Translations under genes and position numbers: made by a program
DNA from: CALODL01 sp942492115
GTDB lineage: Bacteria; Planctomycetota; Phycisphaerae; UBA1845; CAIVHJ01
Reading direction: 5' to 3'
Assembly (NCBI GenBank): GCA_942492115.1
Contig: CALODL010000033.1
Span: 1-64,000 of the forward strand
Length of the DNA: 64,000 bases
In this document: piece after piece, positions 53,653 to 62,981 of the stretch
Layout of the letters: the number at the start of each line of letters is the position of its first letter
Numbering within the stretch: the stretch's first letter is position 1
Notes under the pieces: model-generated
What the model was told of the DNA's origin: nothing
The model's database searches: none
The model's input: the letters and a program-made list of their open reading frames with translations, nothing else

Positions 53653-56600
53653 CGACGGCATCCCCTGCACCATCGACGCGTGCGTAGGGGGGGTCTGCGT
53701 GCGTACGCCGGACGACTCGGTGTGTGACAACGGTGACTTCTGCGATGGGTCGGAGACATGTGATGCCGCGGCAGGCTGTCTCGCTGGCAACGCGCCAAAC
53801 TGTAATGACGGCATCGGCTGTACCGTCGATTCGTGTGACGAAGTGGGTGACATTTGCGTCAATACCTCCGACAACAGCCTGTGCGACAACGGTCAGTTCT
53901 GCGATGGAGCCGAGACCTGTGACCCGGTTCTGGACTGTCAGAGTGGTGCGCCGCCGATCATCGACGACGGGGTGGCCTGTACCGATGACAGTTGCGACGA
54001 AGTTAACGACATCGTGATCAACGCGGTCAACAACGGCAATTGCGACAACGGTTTGTTCTGCGATGGCATGGAGACGTGTGACCCGACCCTCGATTGCCAG
54101 GCGGGCCCTCCGCCAATGTGTGATGACGGTGTTGGCTGCACGGTCGACTCCTGTGACGAGACCAACGATACGTGTGTCAATACGGTCAACAACGCAGCGT
54201 GCGACAATGGCCTGTTTTGCGATGGGGTCGAGACCTGTCACCCGACCCTGGACTGCCAGGTCGGCACGGCGCCGAACTGCGACGACGGCATCACGTGCAC
54301 GGTCGACAGTTGTGACGAGGTCGGCGACTCCTGCGTTCACGCTCCAAGCAACGCTGTGTGCAGCAACGGCCAATTCTGCGATGGGGTCGAGACATGTGAT
54401 TCAGCACTGGGTTGCCTGCCGGGCCCGGCCGTGACCTGTGACGATTCCGTCGGCTGTACCGTAGACACGTGCGACGAGGTCAACGATACGTGCATCAACT
54501 CCGCTAACGATTCGTTGTGCAACAACGGCCAGTTCTGCGACGGAGTCGAAACGTGCGATGCGAGCCTCGATTGCCAGGCCGGCACGCCACCGAACTGCAG
54601 CGACGGCATCGGGTGCACTGATAATATCTGTGACGAGACCAATGACGTGTGCGTGGTCGTGGCGGTCAATGCCAACTGCGACAACGGCCTGTTTTGCGAC
54701 GGGCTCGAGACCTGCGACCCGTTTCTGGATTGCCAGCCCGGCACGGCGCCCAATTGCAACGATGGGGTGGCCTGTACCGTCGATACGTGTAATGAAAGCA
54801 ACGACACGTGCGACAACACGCCGAGCGATGCGCTATGCGACAACACCCAGTTCTGCGATGGTGCCGAAACATGCGATGCGCTTGCCGGTTGCCAGGCCGG
54901 GACGCCGCTGACATGCGACGATGGCGTGGGCTGTACTGCTGATTCGTGCGACGAGATCAACGACACTTGTATCAATGCGGCGAGCAACGCCCTGTGTGAC
55001 AACGGGCTGTTCTGTGATGGGCTCGAGACGTGTGACGCCATCAACGACTGCCAGGCCGGTACGGCGCCCGACTGCAACGATGGCGTGGGCTGTACGGTCG
55101 ACGCGTGTGACGAGGTCGGCGACACCTGTGTCAATACGGCCACTGACAGCCTGTGCGATAACGGGCTGTTCTGTGATGGCCCCGAAACCTGTGATCCGGT
55201 CAACGACTGCCAGGCCGGTGCCGCCCCGAATTGTGACGATGGGGTGGGGTGCACCGACGACAGTTGCGACGAGGACGCCGACGTCTGCGTGAACGCGGCT
55301 AACAATGTCAACTGTGATAATGGTCTGTTCTGTGACGGGGCGGAGACCTGCGACCCGAACCTCGACTGTCAGCTCGGCACACCCGTCAGTTGTGCCGATG
55401 GCGTCGGTTGCACGGTCGATAGTTGTGATGAAACCAACGACATCTGTGTCAATGCACTCGATGACAGCCAGTGCGACAATGGCCAGTTTTGCGATGGCAT
55501 GGAGACGTGCGATGCGCTCAACGACTGCCAGCCGGGTACGGCGCCCGATTGCGGTGATGGTGTCGGATGCACCATCGAGTCCTGCGACGAATTGAACGAC
55601 GTGTGTGTCAATACCCCGGACCACAGCGCCTGTGACAATGGGTTGTTCTGTGATGGGGCCGAGACATGTGACGCGGTCAATGACTGCCAGCCAGCCGTGT
55701 TCAGTTGCGACGACAGCGATGCATGCACGACTGATTCGTGTGATGAGGGTGGCGACATGTGCGTCAACACCCCGTTGGGCGGATGTACGTCGTGCATAGT
55801 CGATGCCGATTGCGATGACGGTATCACGTGTACAGTGGACACGTGCAATGCCGGCGTGTGCGTTCGGACGCCCGATGACAGTGTGTGCGACAACAGTCAA
55901 TTCTGCGACGGCGTTGAGACGTGCAGTGTGAGCCTGGGTTGCCAGGACGGCGCGCCGCCATTATGTGATGATGGTGTGGCGTGCACGGTGGACTCATGTG
56001 ATGAGATCAATGATACCTGCACGGCTTCGACCAACGACAGCCTGTGTGCCAACGGACAGTTCTGCGATGGTGTCGAGACGTGCCATGTAACTCTCGGTTG
56101 CCAGGCGGGGGCTCCGGTCGACTGCAACGATGCGGTCGCTTGTACGGTAGACGCCTGTGACGAGGTGGCCGACGCCTGCTCCAATGTGCCGAACAATCTG
56201 GCGTGTGATAACGGTCAGTTCTGCGATGGTGCGGAAGTGTGCGATGTCGTCGCCGGATGTGTTGCTGGAACGCCGCCTAACTGTGACGACGGAGTCAGTT
56301 GTACGAACAACTCGTGCGATGAGGCCAACGATCAGTGCGTTGCGGTGGCTTTGGACTCGAATTGTGACAACGGCGCGTTTTGCGATGGTGTTGAGACCTG
56401 CGACCCCGTGCTCGATTGTCAGGCTGGAACCCCGGTCAATTGCGATGACGGTATTGCGTGCACGGTCGATGCGTGCAGCGAGGCGACTGATGTGTGCGTC
56501 AATCAGGCCGATGACGCGCTGTGTGACAATGGGTTGTTCTGTGACGGCGCCGAAACATGTGACGCCGTGCTGGGTTGTCAGGCCGGCCCGGCCCCTGATT

Positions 56601-58020
56601 GTGACGATGGCGTCGCCTGCACCATAGATTCCTGTGACGAGGTGGGTGACGCGTGTGTAAACGCCGTGACCAACGCATTGTGTGACAATGGGCAATTCTG
56701 CGATGGGGTCGAAACATGTGATGCAGTCAATGACTGCCAGGCCGGTACCCCGCCGGTCATCGACGATGGCGTCGGTTGCACAGACGACCTGTGCGATGAA
56801 GCCAACGATGTGGTGGTCCATACGGCCAATGATGCCAATTGCAACAATGGCCAGTATTGCGATGGTATCGAAACGTGTAATGCCACACTCGACTGCCAGG
56901 CGGGTACCCCGCCCAACTGTAACGACAGCGTGGGTTGCACGGTCGACATCTGCGACGAGACCAACGACGTGTGCGTCAACACGCCGAATGGATCGAATTG
57001 CGACAATGGCCAGTTTTGTGACGGTGTCGAAACCTGCGACGCCACGCTCGACTGTCAGCCGGGCACGCCGCCGAATTGCAATGACGGCGTAAGCTGTACG
57101 GTGGATACCTGTGACGAGAGCGGGGACAGTTGTGTGAGTACGCCCACCGCTGCATTGTGTGACAATGGTCAGTTCTGTGACGGCCTCGAGACGTGTGATG
57201 CGGTGAATGACTGTCAGGCCGGCACGCCGCCGGATTGTGACGACGGTGTCGCATGTACCGATGATACGTGTGACGAAGTGGGCGATGCGTGTGTCAACAG
57301 TGCCAATAACGCGAACTGCGACAATGGCCAGTTCTGTGACGGGCCTGAGACCTGCGATACGGTTGCAGGGTGCCAGGCCGGGACGGCGCCCAACTGCGAT
57401 GACGGCGTGGGTTGTACCGACGACAGCTGCGATGAAGTGGGTGACGCGTGCGTCAACGCCGTCAATGATAGCAACTGCGACAATGCTCAGTTTTGTGATG
57501 GTGTGGAGACCTGTGATGCGCTCAACGACTGTCAGCCCGGCACCGCGCCGAATTGTGACGATGGCGTCGGCTGCACGGTCGAAAGCTGTAATGAGACCAA
57601 CGACGTGTGTGTGAACACTCCGACGGACGGCCTGTGCAACAACGGGCAGTTTTGCGACGGCGTCGAGTTCTGTGATGCGGTGAGCGACTGCCAGGCCGGC
57701 ACGCCACCCAACTGCGATGATGGTGTGGGCTGTACGATCGACACCTGTGACGAGGGCAGCGACATTTGTGTGAGCACCTCTGACGACGGGCTGTGTGACA
57801 ACGGCCAGTTCTGCGATGGATTCGAGACCTGTGATCCCGTGCTCGACTGCCAGGCCGGCACGGCCCCCGCCCTTGACGATGGCGTGGCCTGCACCGACGA
57901 CAGTTGTGACGAGGTCAACGATATCGTGGTCAATGCGCCCAACGACGCCAATTGCGATAACGGGCTGTTCTGTGACGGCGTCGAGACCTGTGATGCCGCG
58001 AATGATTGTCTTGCAGGTGT
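48340..58020 (+). repeat. Coding tandem array of 8-Cys units (about 60 copies)
   Basis: Units of about 150-165 bp encoding two 4-Cys halves each. Four longer linker units ('DDSDACTTDSCDE', then 'CVNTPIGGC.SC', then 'CDDGI.CT.D.C.AGVC') recur at about 49531-49720, 51215-51410, 53533-53729 and 55698-55890, dividing the array into blocks of about 1.7-2.3 kb. Confidence 0.85.
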
Positions 58021-58825
58021 CGACCCGTGTGCGGCCATCAACACATCCTGCGACGAGGTCCTCGATCTCTGTGCGGATACCTGTATTTTCGACTGCAACC
58101 TGAACACGGCGGTCGATACGGGGGACTACTCGTACTTCCTGGGATGCTTCGGCACGCTGATCAATCCTGGCGATTTCTGCGAGTGTGCAGACTACAACGG
58201 CAACGGTGCCGGCGATACGGGCGATTACGCCGGCCTGCTTGGGTGCTTCGGCGAGTTCTGTCCGTGCCCGAGTGGCGGGCCTGCACCGGACTTCAGACCT
58301 GCGATTGCCATCGAGGTCGTGCTGCGTGCCGAGGCGTCGGACGATGATCACGCAGATGCACTGCCTGCGGGTCTCAGGTCGGTGAGCGTCGGACAGACCT
58401 TCGTCGCCGAGGTGTGGGCGTCGGCCGGGGCGCTGGGCGTCGACGAGCTGGCCTGCGCGGCTGCTGACATCGTGTTGGGCAGTGCGGTCGAGATCCTCGA
58501 CGCATCTGCGAGTGAGACGTTCGCATTGTTGAGCATGACCCAGCCCGATGCCCGTCGTGGAACGGTGGCGAACGTAGGCGGATGCGTGTCGCCCGAGCAG
58601 CGCGACATGGCCACTGGAGCGGACTGGGTCCGGATCGGGATCATCGACTTACGGGCCCGCGAGAGCGGTGTGTCCAAGGTGGGGATCGGCGGCCCGAGTA
58701 GCCCGTTTGCAGGCACAAGTATCGTTGGCAGCTCGACTAACGTCGATCCGAGCTCGATTGAGTACGGCAGGACGCGCGTTCGTGTCCGGCCCGGGGAAGA
58801 AGTTGGCAGCAGGACGAAGCCATAG
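53606..58825 (+). CDS. Giant Cys-rich tandem-repeat surface protein, 3' part after frameshift
   Basis: Continuation of the 47215 gene: after the extra A is dropped, 'DACVNTPIGGCTSCAIAADC' and 'DDGIPCTIDACVGGVCVRTP' restore a normal linker unit. ATG/GTG codons near 53699 are in frame but internal. About 27 more Cys-rich units run to about 58010. The end has two dockerin-like loops ('CNLNTAVDTGDYSYFLGCF' and 'DYNGNGAGDTGDYAGLLGCF'), 'CPCPSGGPAPD', and a 170-residue 'FVAEVWASAGALGVDELACA' module related to the array's beta module. The tail is RVRPGEEVGSRTKP. The next gene starts 37 bases later without an evident promoter, so one operon is likely. Confidence 0.82.
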   Translation, partial: TPIGGCTSCAIAADCDDGIPCTIDACVGGVCVRTPDDSVCDNGDFCDGSETCDAAAGCLAGNAPNCNDGIGCTVDSCDEVGDICVNTSDNSLCDNGQFCDGAETCDPVLDCQSGAPPIIDDGVACTDDSCDEVNDIVINAVNNGNCDNGLFCDGMETCDPTLDCQAGPPPMCDDGVGCTVDSCDETNDTCVNTVNNAACDNGLFCDGVETCHPTLDCQVGTAPNCDDGITCTVDSCDEVGDSCVHAPSNAVCSNGQFCDGVETCDSALGCLPGPAVTCDDSVGCTVDTCDEVNDTCINSANDSLCNNGQFCDGVETCDASLDCQAGTPPNCSDGIGCTDNICDETNDVCVVVAVNANCDNGLFCDGLETCDPFLDCQPGTAPNCNDGVACTVDTCNESNDTCDNTPSDALCDNTQFCDGAETCDALAGCQAGTPLTCDDGVGCTADSCDEINDTCINAASNALCDNGLFCDGLETCDAINDCQAGTAPDCNDGVGCTVDACDEVGDTCVNTATDSLCDNGLFCDGPETCDPVNDCQAGAAPNCDDGVGCTDDSCDEDADVCVNAANNVNCDNGLFCDGAETCDPNLDCQLGTPVSCADGVGCTVDSCDETNDICVNALDDSQCDNGQFCDGMETCDALNDCQPGTAPDCGDGVGCTIESCDELNDVCVNTPDHSACDNGLFCDGAETCDAVNDCQPAVFSCDDSDACTTDSCDEGGDMCVNTPLGGCTSCIVDADCDDGITCTVDTCNAGVCVRTPDDSVCDNSQFCDGVETCSVSLGCQDGAPPLCDDGVACTVDSCDEINDTCTASTNDSLCANGQFCDGVETCHVTLGCQAGAPVDCNDAVACTVDACDEVADACSNVPNNLACDNGQFCDGAEVCDVVAGCVAGTPPNCDDGVSCTNNSCDEANDQCVAVALDSNCDNGAFCDGVETCDPVLDCQAGTPVNCDDGIACTVDACSEATDVCVNQADDALCDNGLFCDGAETCDAVLGCQAGPAPDCDDGVACTIDSCDEVGDACVNAVTNALCDNGQFCDGVETCDAVNDCQAGTPPVIDDGVGCTDDLCDEANDVVVHTANDANCNNGQYCDGIETCNATLDCQAGTPPNCNDSVGCTVDICDETNDVCVNTPNGSNCDNGQFCDGVETCDATLDCQPGTPPNCNDGVSCTVDTCDESGDSCVSTPTAALCDNGQFCDGLETCDAVNDCQAGTPPDCDDGVACTDDTCDEVGDACVNSANNANCDNGQFCDGPETCDTVAGCQAGTAPNCDDGVGCTDDSCDEVGDACVNAVNDSNCDNAQFCDGVETCDALNDCQPGTAPNCDDGVGCTVESCNETNDVCVNTPTDGLCNNGQFCDGVEFCDAVSDCQAGTPPNCDDGVGCTIDTCDEGSDICVSTSDDGLCDNGQFCDGFETCDPVLDCQAGTAPALDDGVACTDDSCDEVNDIVVNAPNDANCDNGLFCDGVETCDAANDCLAGVDPCAAINTSCDEVLDLCADTCIFDCNLNTAVDTGDYSYFLGCFGTLINPGDFCECADYNGNGAGDTGDYAGLLGCFGEFCPCPSGGPAPDFRPAIAIEVVLRAEASDDDHADALPAGLRSVSVGQTFVAEVWASAGALGVDELACAAADIVLGSAVEILDASASETFALLSMTQPDARRGTVANVGGCVSPEQRDMATGADWVRIGIIDLRARESGVSKVGIGGPSSPFAGTSIVGSSTNVDPSSIEYGRTRVRVRPGEEVGSRTKP

Positions 58826-58862
58826 ATTGTCCGTTTAGGGTATCCTGAAGGTGAGCAAGGTT

Positions 58863-61800
58863 ATGAACAAGACGCTGACACGATTCGCGGTTCTGGGGGT
58901 ATGTCTCGCCGCCGGTAGTGGCCTGGCACACGCCCAGGTCGTGCGCATTATCCCCGTCATCCGGCAGACAGCGACCGCACCAGGTTCCGAGCAATTTCCT
59001 GGCACGACGCCACCTGCGTCCGACGGCCGCGTTGACGTCGGTTCGACCTTCTATGTCGAATTGTGGGCGTCGAATACGATGGCACCGCTCAACGGTCTGG
59101 CCTGCGTGCACGTCGATGTATCGTACTTGACCATATTGATGGACGCGACCCTTCCGCTGCAGGGCACCACGCTGTTTCCCGTTCAGGCAGTGGCACCTGT
59201 AGTCAATGATGCCGCAGGGCTGGTAGACGATGCCGGCGGCTGTCAGGGCATTCCGGCTACGGCGGGTCTGGGCGTTGGTGAGTGGGTCCTGGTGCGTCGC
59301 ATCGAAGCGTCTGCCACGGGGGTCGGTGGTCCGATCAACATCACGCTGGGCGACTCCAACAACCCGTTCACCGGTACGTCGATCATCGGTCAATTGCAGG
59401 ATGTCGACCCGGCGGACATCGAGTTCCTGTCCAATTCCTTCACCATTGGTGATTGCCTGGTGGACGCAGATTGCGATGACGGGAACCCGTGCACCGACGA
59501 CAGCTGCAACTCGAATTTGTGCGCCAACACCAATAACACTGATTCTTGTGATGACGGGAATGCGTGCACGTCCGGCGATGTGTGCGCCGCAGGCAGTTGC
59601 AATGGCTCTGCGATCACGTGTGACGACAGCAACCTGTGTACCGACGATACGTGTGATCCTGGAAGCGGCTGCGTCTTTACCGACAACACCGCACCGTGTG
59701 ATGATGGCGACGCGTGTACGACGGCCGATACGTGTGCCGGCGGCGCCTGCGTCGGCGGCAGCCCGCCGAACTGCGACGATGGCAACGTGTGCACCGATGA
59801 CAGTTGCGCTTCCGGCAGCGGGTGTGTCAACACCAACAATACCGCATCATGCGACGACGGCAATGCCTGTACCACGGCAGACACGTGTTCTGCGGGGGCG
59901 TGTGTCGGCGGAGCGCCGCCGAATTGTGACGACGGCAATCCGTGCACCGATGATTCATGTAATGCGGGCTCTGGTTGCGTGAACACCAACAACACGGCGC
60001 CGTGCGACGACGGCAACGCCTGTACCACGGCAGATACGTGTTCTGCGGGGGCGTGCGTCGGCGGAGCGCCGCCGAATTGTGATGATGGCAATATCTGCAC
60101 TGACGATTCGTGCGACTCTGGCTCCGGGTGCCTGAACACCAACAATACGGCCGGGTGCGATGACGGCGATGCATGTACGTCGGTCGACACCTGTGCTGCC
60201 GGCGTGTGCGTAGGCGGCCGTCCCCGCAGTTGTGACGACGGCATTGGATGTACGATTGACAGCTGCAATTCGGTTTCTGGCTGCGTCAACACGCCCACGG
60301 ATTCGTTGTGCAATAACAACCTGTTCTGCGATGGTGTCGAGACGTGCGATGCGCTCAACGACTGTCAGGCGGGCACACCTCCGAGCACCGACGACGGTGT
60401 GGGTTGCACCGATGATTCGTGTGACGAAACCAACGACGTCATTGTCCACACGCCCAACAACGCCAATTGCGATGATGGGTTGTTCTGCAACGGCGCGGAG
60501 ACCTGCGATGCGGTGAATGATTGCCAGGCCGGTACGGCGCCTGTCATCGACGACGGCGTGGGGTGCACCGACGACAGCTGTGACGAGATCAACGACGTGA
60601 TCGTCCACGCGCCGAACAACGGCAACTGCGACGACACGTTGTTCTGCAACGGTGTCGAAACGTGCGATGCGGTCAACGATTGCCAATCCGGAAGTCCGCC
60701 GTCGACTGACGACGGTGTGGCCTGCACCGACGACAGCTGCGACGAGACCAATGATGTAATCATCAACGCTCCGAACAATAGCAACTGCGACAACGGCATG
60801 TTCTGCGATGGCGCGGAGACCTGCGATGCCGTGGCCGGGTGCCAGGCTGGGACAGCCCCAACGGTCGACGATGGTGTAGGCTGTACTGACGATAGCTGTG
60901 ATGAAGTCAACGACGTGATCATCAATGCCCCGAATGACAGCAACTGCGACAACGGTATGTTCTGTGACGGTGCGGAGACATGCGATGCGGTCGGTGACTG
61001 CCAGGCCGGAACGCCCCCGGGCATCGATGATGGCGTGGGCTGTACGGACGATAGCTGCGACGAGGTCAACGATATCATCGTCCACGCTCCCAATGACGCG
61101 CTGTGTGACAACAGCATGTTCTGTGATGGCGTCGAAACCTGTGATGCGATCAATGACTGCCAGGCTGGTGTACCGCCAGCGATCGATGACGGAGTCGGCT
61201 GCACCGATGACAGTTGCGACGAGGTGAGCGATGTCATCCTCAATACTCCGAACAACGCCAACTGTGACAACGGCATGTTCTGCGACGGTGCCGAGGCGTG
61301 TGATCCGGTCAACGACTGTCAGGCCGGGACCCCGCCAGTTGTTGACGACGGCGTGAGCTGCACGGACGATAGCTGCGATGAGGTCAACGATGTGGTCGTC
61401 AACGTGGCCAATGATGCCAACTGCGACGATACCCTGTTCTGCAATGGTGCGGAAACGTGTGACGCAATCAACGATTGTCAGGCTGGGACCGCCCCGGTCA
61501 TCGACGATGGCGTGGGTTGTACCGACGACAGCTGCGACGAGATCAACGATGTCGTGGTCAATGTGGCGAATGATGCCAACTGTGACGATACCCTGTTCTG
61601 CAATGGTGTCGAGACATGTGACGCGGTCAATGATTGTCAACCCGGCACAGCTCCGGTCATCGACGATGGCGTGGGTTGTACCGACGACAGCTGCGACGAA
61701 ATCAACGACGTCGTCGTGAATACTGCCAATGACACTCTGTGTAACGACCTGCAGTTCTGCAATGGCGTCGAGACGTGCGACGCCATCAATGATTGTCAGG

Positions 61801-62945
61801 CTGGCACGGCCCCGGTCATCGACGATGGCGTGGGTTGTACCGACGACAGCTGCGACGAGATTAGCGACGTCGTTGTCAATACGGCCAACGATGCGAATTG
61901 CGACGACACACTATTCTGCAACGGCGTTGAGACGTGCGACGCGGTCAACGATTGTCAGGCGGGGACCTCGCCGGTGGTTGATGATGGTGTAGGGTGTACG
62001 GACGACAGTTGCGATGAAGTCAACGATGTCGTGGTCAACACGGCCAACGACGCCAACTGTGATGACGGCATGTTCTGTACCGGGACTGAGACATGTGACG
62101 CGGTCCTGGATTGTCAGCCCGGCACGGATCCGTGTGTGGGCCTGCCCGACCCCAATCTGGTATGCAACGAGACCACCGATTCGTGTGACGGGACCTGCGC
62201 CTACGACTGCAACTTCAACACCGTGGTCGACACGGGTGACTACTCGTTCTTCCTCGGGTGCTTCGCAACCGTGATCAACCCCGGGAGCCCGTGCGAATGT
62301 GCGGACTTCAACAACAACGGAGTGGGTGATACCGGCGACTACAGCGGACTGCTGGGCTGCTTCGGCCAGCTGTGCCCGTGTCCCTCGGGGGGACCGGCAC
62401 CCGGTATCGAGGATGAAGTCGAGATGCAAGTGACGGTGCGCCGACGGACCAAGGTCAGCGACTACGCGGCCACCCTCCCGCGGTCGATCGCTGCGGTCGA
62501 AGTCGATGAAGCCTACTTCGTGGACGTATGGGCCCGAGTTGGTGTGAGCGGATTGGACAACCTGGCTTGCGCCGCGGCTGACCTCACGTGGGATGGCGAT
62601 CTCGCGACCGTCGAGGCCTTCGAGACCAGTAATCAGTATGCCATGCTGGACGTCAGTGTGGCTGATGATAACCGTGACAGGATTTACGATCTGGGTGGTT
62701 GCGTGACGCCCGACGCCCTGGCTGCTCCGGCGGGCATGAATTGGGTGCGGATCGCCACGGTCGAAATGGTCGGTCACGCTGCGGGTGTGGTTCGGATCGA
62801 TCTGGATGCCACGGCGGGTTCATTCGCCGGCGTCGCACTGGTCGGGGCCGACGTCCAGGTTGACGAGGATCAAGTCACATTCGGTGGGATAAAGCTCCTG
62901 ATCGAGGCGGTTGACGTAGGCATCAAGCGTACGCGACGTCAGTAG
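58863..62945 (+). CDS. Secreted Cys-rich repeat protein with beta modules at both ends
   Basis: 1360 residues from ATG 58863 (AAGGTGAGCAAGG upstream; an earlier GTG at 58851 is possible). Signal peptide 'MNKTLTRFAVLGVCLAAGSG' ending AHA. Residues 25-200 are the beta module ('VVRIIPVIRQ', 'FYVELWAS', 'GLACVHVDVSY', 'TSIIGQ'). Then about six units of one subtype ('CDDGNACTTADTCSAGACVG', 51-residue period) and twelve of another ('CDDTLFCNGVETCDAVNDC', 53-residue period). Eleven of these twelve lack two of the usual eight cysteines. A dockerin-like pair ('CNFNTVVDTGDYSFFLGCF', 'DFNNNGVGDTGDYSGLLGCF') and a C-terminal beta module ('YFVDVWARVGVSGLDNLACA') follow, ending in the basic tail VGIKRTRRQ. 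It lies 37 bases after the giant gene and 36 before a paralog. Confidence 0.88.
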   Translation: MNKTLTRFAVLGVCLAAGSGLAHAQVVRIIPVIRQTATAPGSEQFPGTTPPASDGRVDVGSTFYVELWASNTMAPLNGLACVHVDVSYLTILMDATLPLQGTTLFPVQAVAPVVNDAAGLVDDAGGCQGIPATAGLGVGEWVLVRRIEASATGVGGPINITLGDSNNPFTGTSIIGQLQDVDPADIEFLSNSFTIGDCLVDADCDDGNPCTDDSCNSNLCANTNNTDSCDDGNACTSGDVCAAGSCNGSAITCDDSNLCTDDTCDPGSGCVFTDNTAPCDDGDACTTADTCAGGACVGGSPPNCDDGNVCTDDSCASGSGCVNTNNTASCDDGNACTTADTCSAGACVGGAPPNCDDGNPCTDDSCNAGSGCVNTNNTAPCDDGNACTTADTCSAGACVGGAPPNCDDGNICTDDSCDSGSGCLNTNNTAGCDDGDACTSVDTCAAGVCVGGRPRSCDDGIGCTIDSCNSVSGCVNTPTDSLCNNNLFCDGVETCDALNDCQAGTPPSTDDGVGCTDDSCDETNDVIVHTPNNANCDDGLFCNGAETCDAVNDCQAGTAPVIDDGVGCTDDSCDEINDVIVHAPNNGNCDDTLFCNGVETCDAVNDCQSGSPPSTDDGVACTDDSCDETNDVIINAPNNSNCDNGMFCDGAETCDAVAGCQAGTAPTVDDGVGCTDDSCDEVNDVIINAPNDSNCDNGMFCDGAETCDAVGDCQAGTPPGIDDGVGCTDDSCDEVNDIIVHAPNDALCDNSMFCDGVETCDAINDCQAGVPPAIDDGVGCTDDSCDEVSDVILNTPNNANCDNGMFCDGAEACDPVNDCQAGTPPVVDDGVSCTDDSCDEVNDVVVNVANDANCDDTLFCNGAETCDAINDCQAGTAPVIDDGVGCTDDSCDEINDVVVNVANDANCDDTLFCNGVETCDAVNDCQPGTAPVIDDGVGCTDDSCDEINDVVVNTANDTLCNDLQFCNGVETCDAINDCQAGTAPVIDDGVGCTDDSCDEISDVVVNTANDANCDDTLFCNGVETCDAVNDCQAGTSPVVDDGVGCTDDSCDEVNDVVVNTANDANCDDGMFCTGTETCDAVLDCQPGTDPCVGLPDPNLVCNETTDSCDGTCAYDCNFNTVVDTGDYSFFLGCFATVINPGSPCECADFNNNGVGDTGDYSGLLGCFGQLCPCPSGGPAPGIEDEVEMQVTVRRRTKVSDYAATLPRSIAAVEVDEAYFVDVWARVGVSGLDNLACAAADLTWDGDLATVEAFETSNQYAMLDVSVADDNRDRIYDLGGCVTPDALAAPAGMNWVRIATVEMVGHAAGVVRIDLDATAGSFAGVALVGADVQVDEDQVTFGGIKLLIEAVDVGIKRTRRQ
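61338..62050 (+). repeat. Near-identical 159-bp coding tandem repeats
   Basis: The string beginning gtcatcgacgatggcgtggg recurs at 61497, 61656 and 61815, exactly 159 bp (53 codons) apart, with very few differences at nucleotide level. This indicates recent unit duplication or gene conversion, in contrast to the more diverged units elsewhere in the array. Confidence 0.85.
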
Positions 62946-62981
62946 GGAAATCAGGTTGAACTGAGTTCGAGGGATGATCTC

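Noticed and set aside
48340..58020. Disintegrin or toxin-like Cys-rich peptides
   Set aside because: Cys spacing superficially resembles eukaryotic Cys-rich domains, but the units are bacterial, tandem, and embedded in dockerin-type proteins; no specific match can be claimed.
53699..58825. A separate gene starting near 53699
   Set aside because: It has no signal peptide, promoter or ribosome-binding site, begins in mid-repeat, and its frame is open back to the extra A at 53602-53604.
48340..62110. Regular short repeats that could be taken for a CRISPR array
   Set aside because: The repeats are in frame, diverged, about 150-165 bp, and encode conserved Cys patterns in a signal-peptide protein; there are no constant 25-40-bp repeats with unique spacers and no cas genes.
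47368..62777. Many long open frames on the minus strand opposite the Cys-rich genes (for example 53135-54373 and 55994-58351)
   Set aside because: They are by-products of GC-rich, Asp/Cys-biased codons on the plus strand (few stops in antisense). Their proteins are low-complexity and have no start signals or domains.
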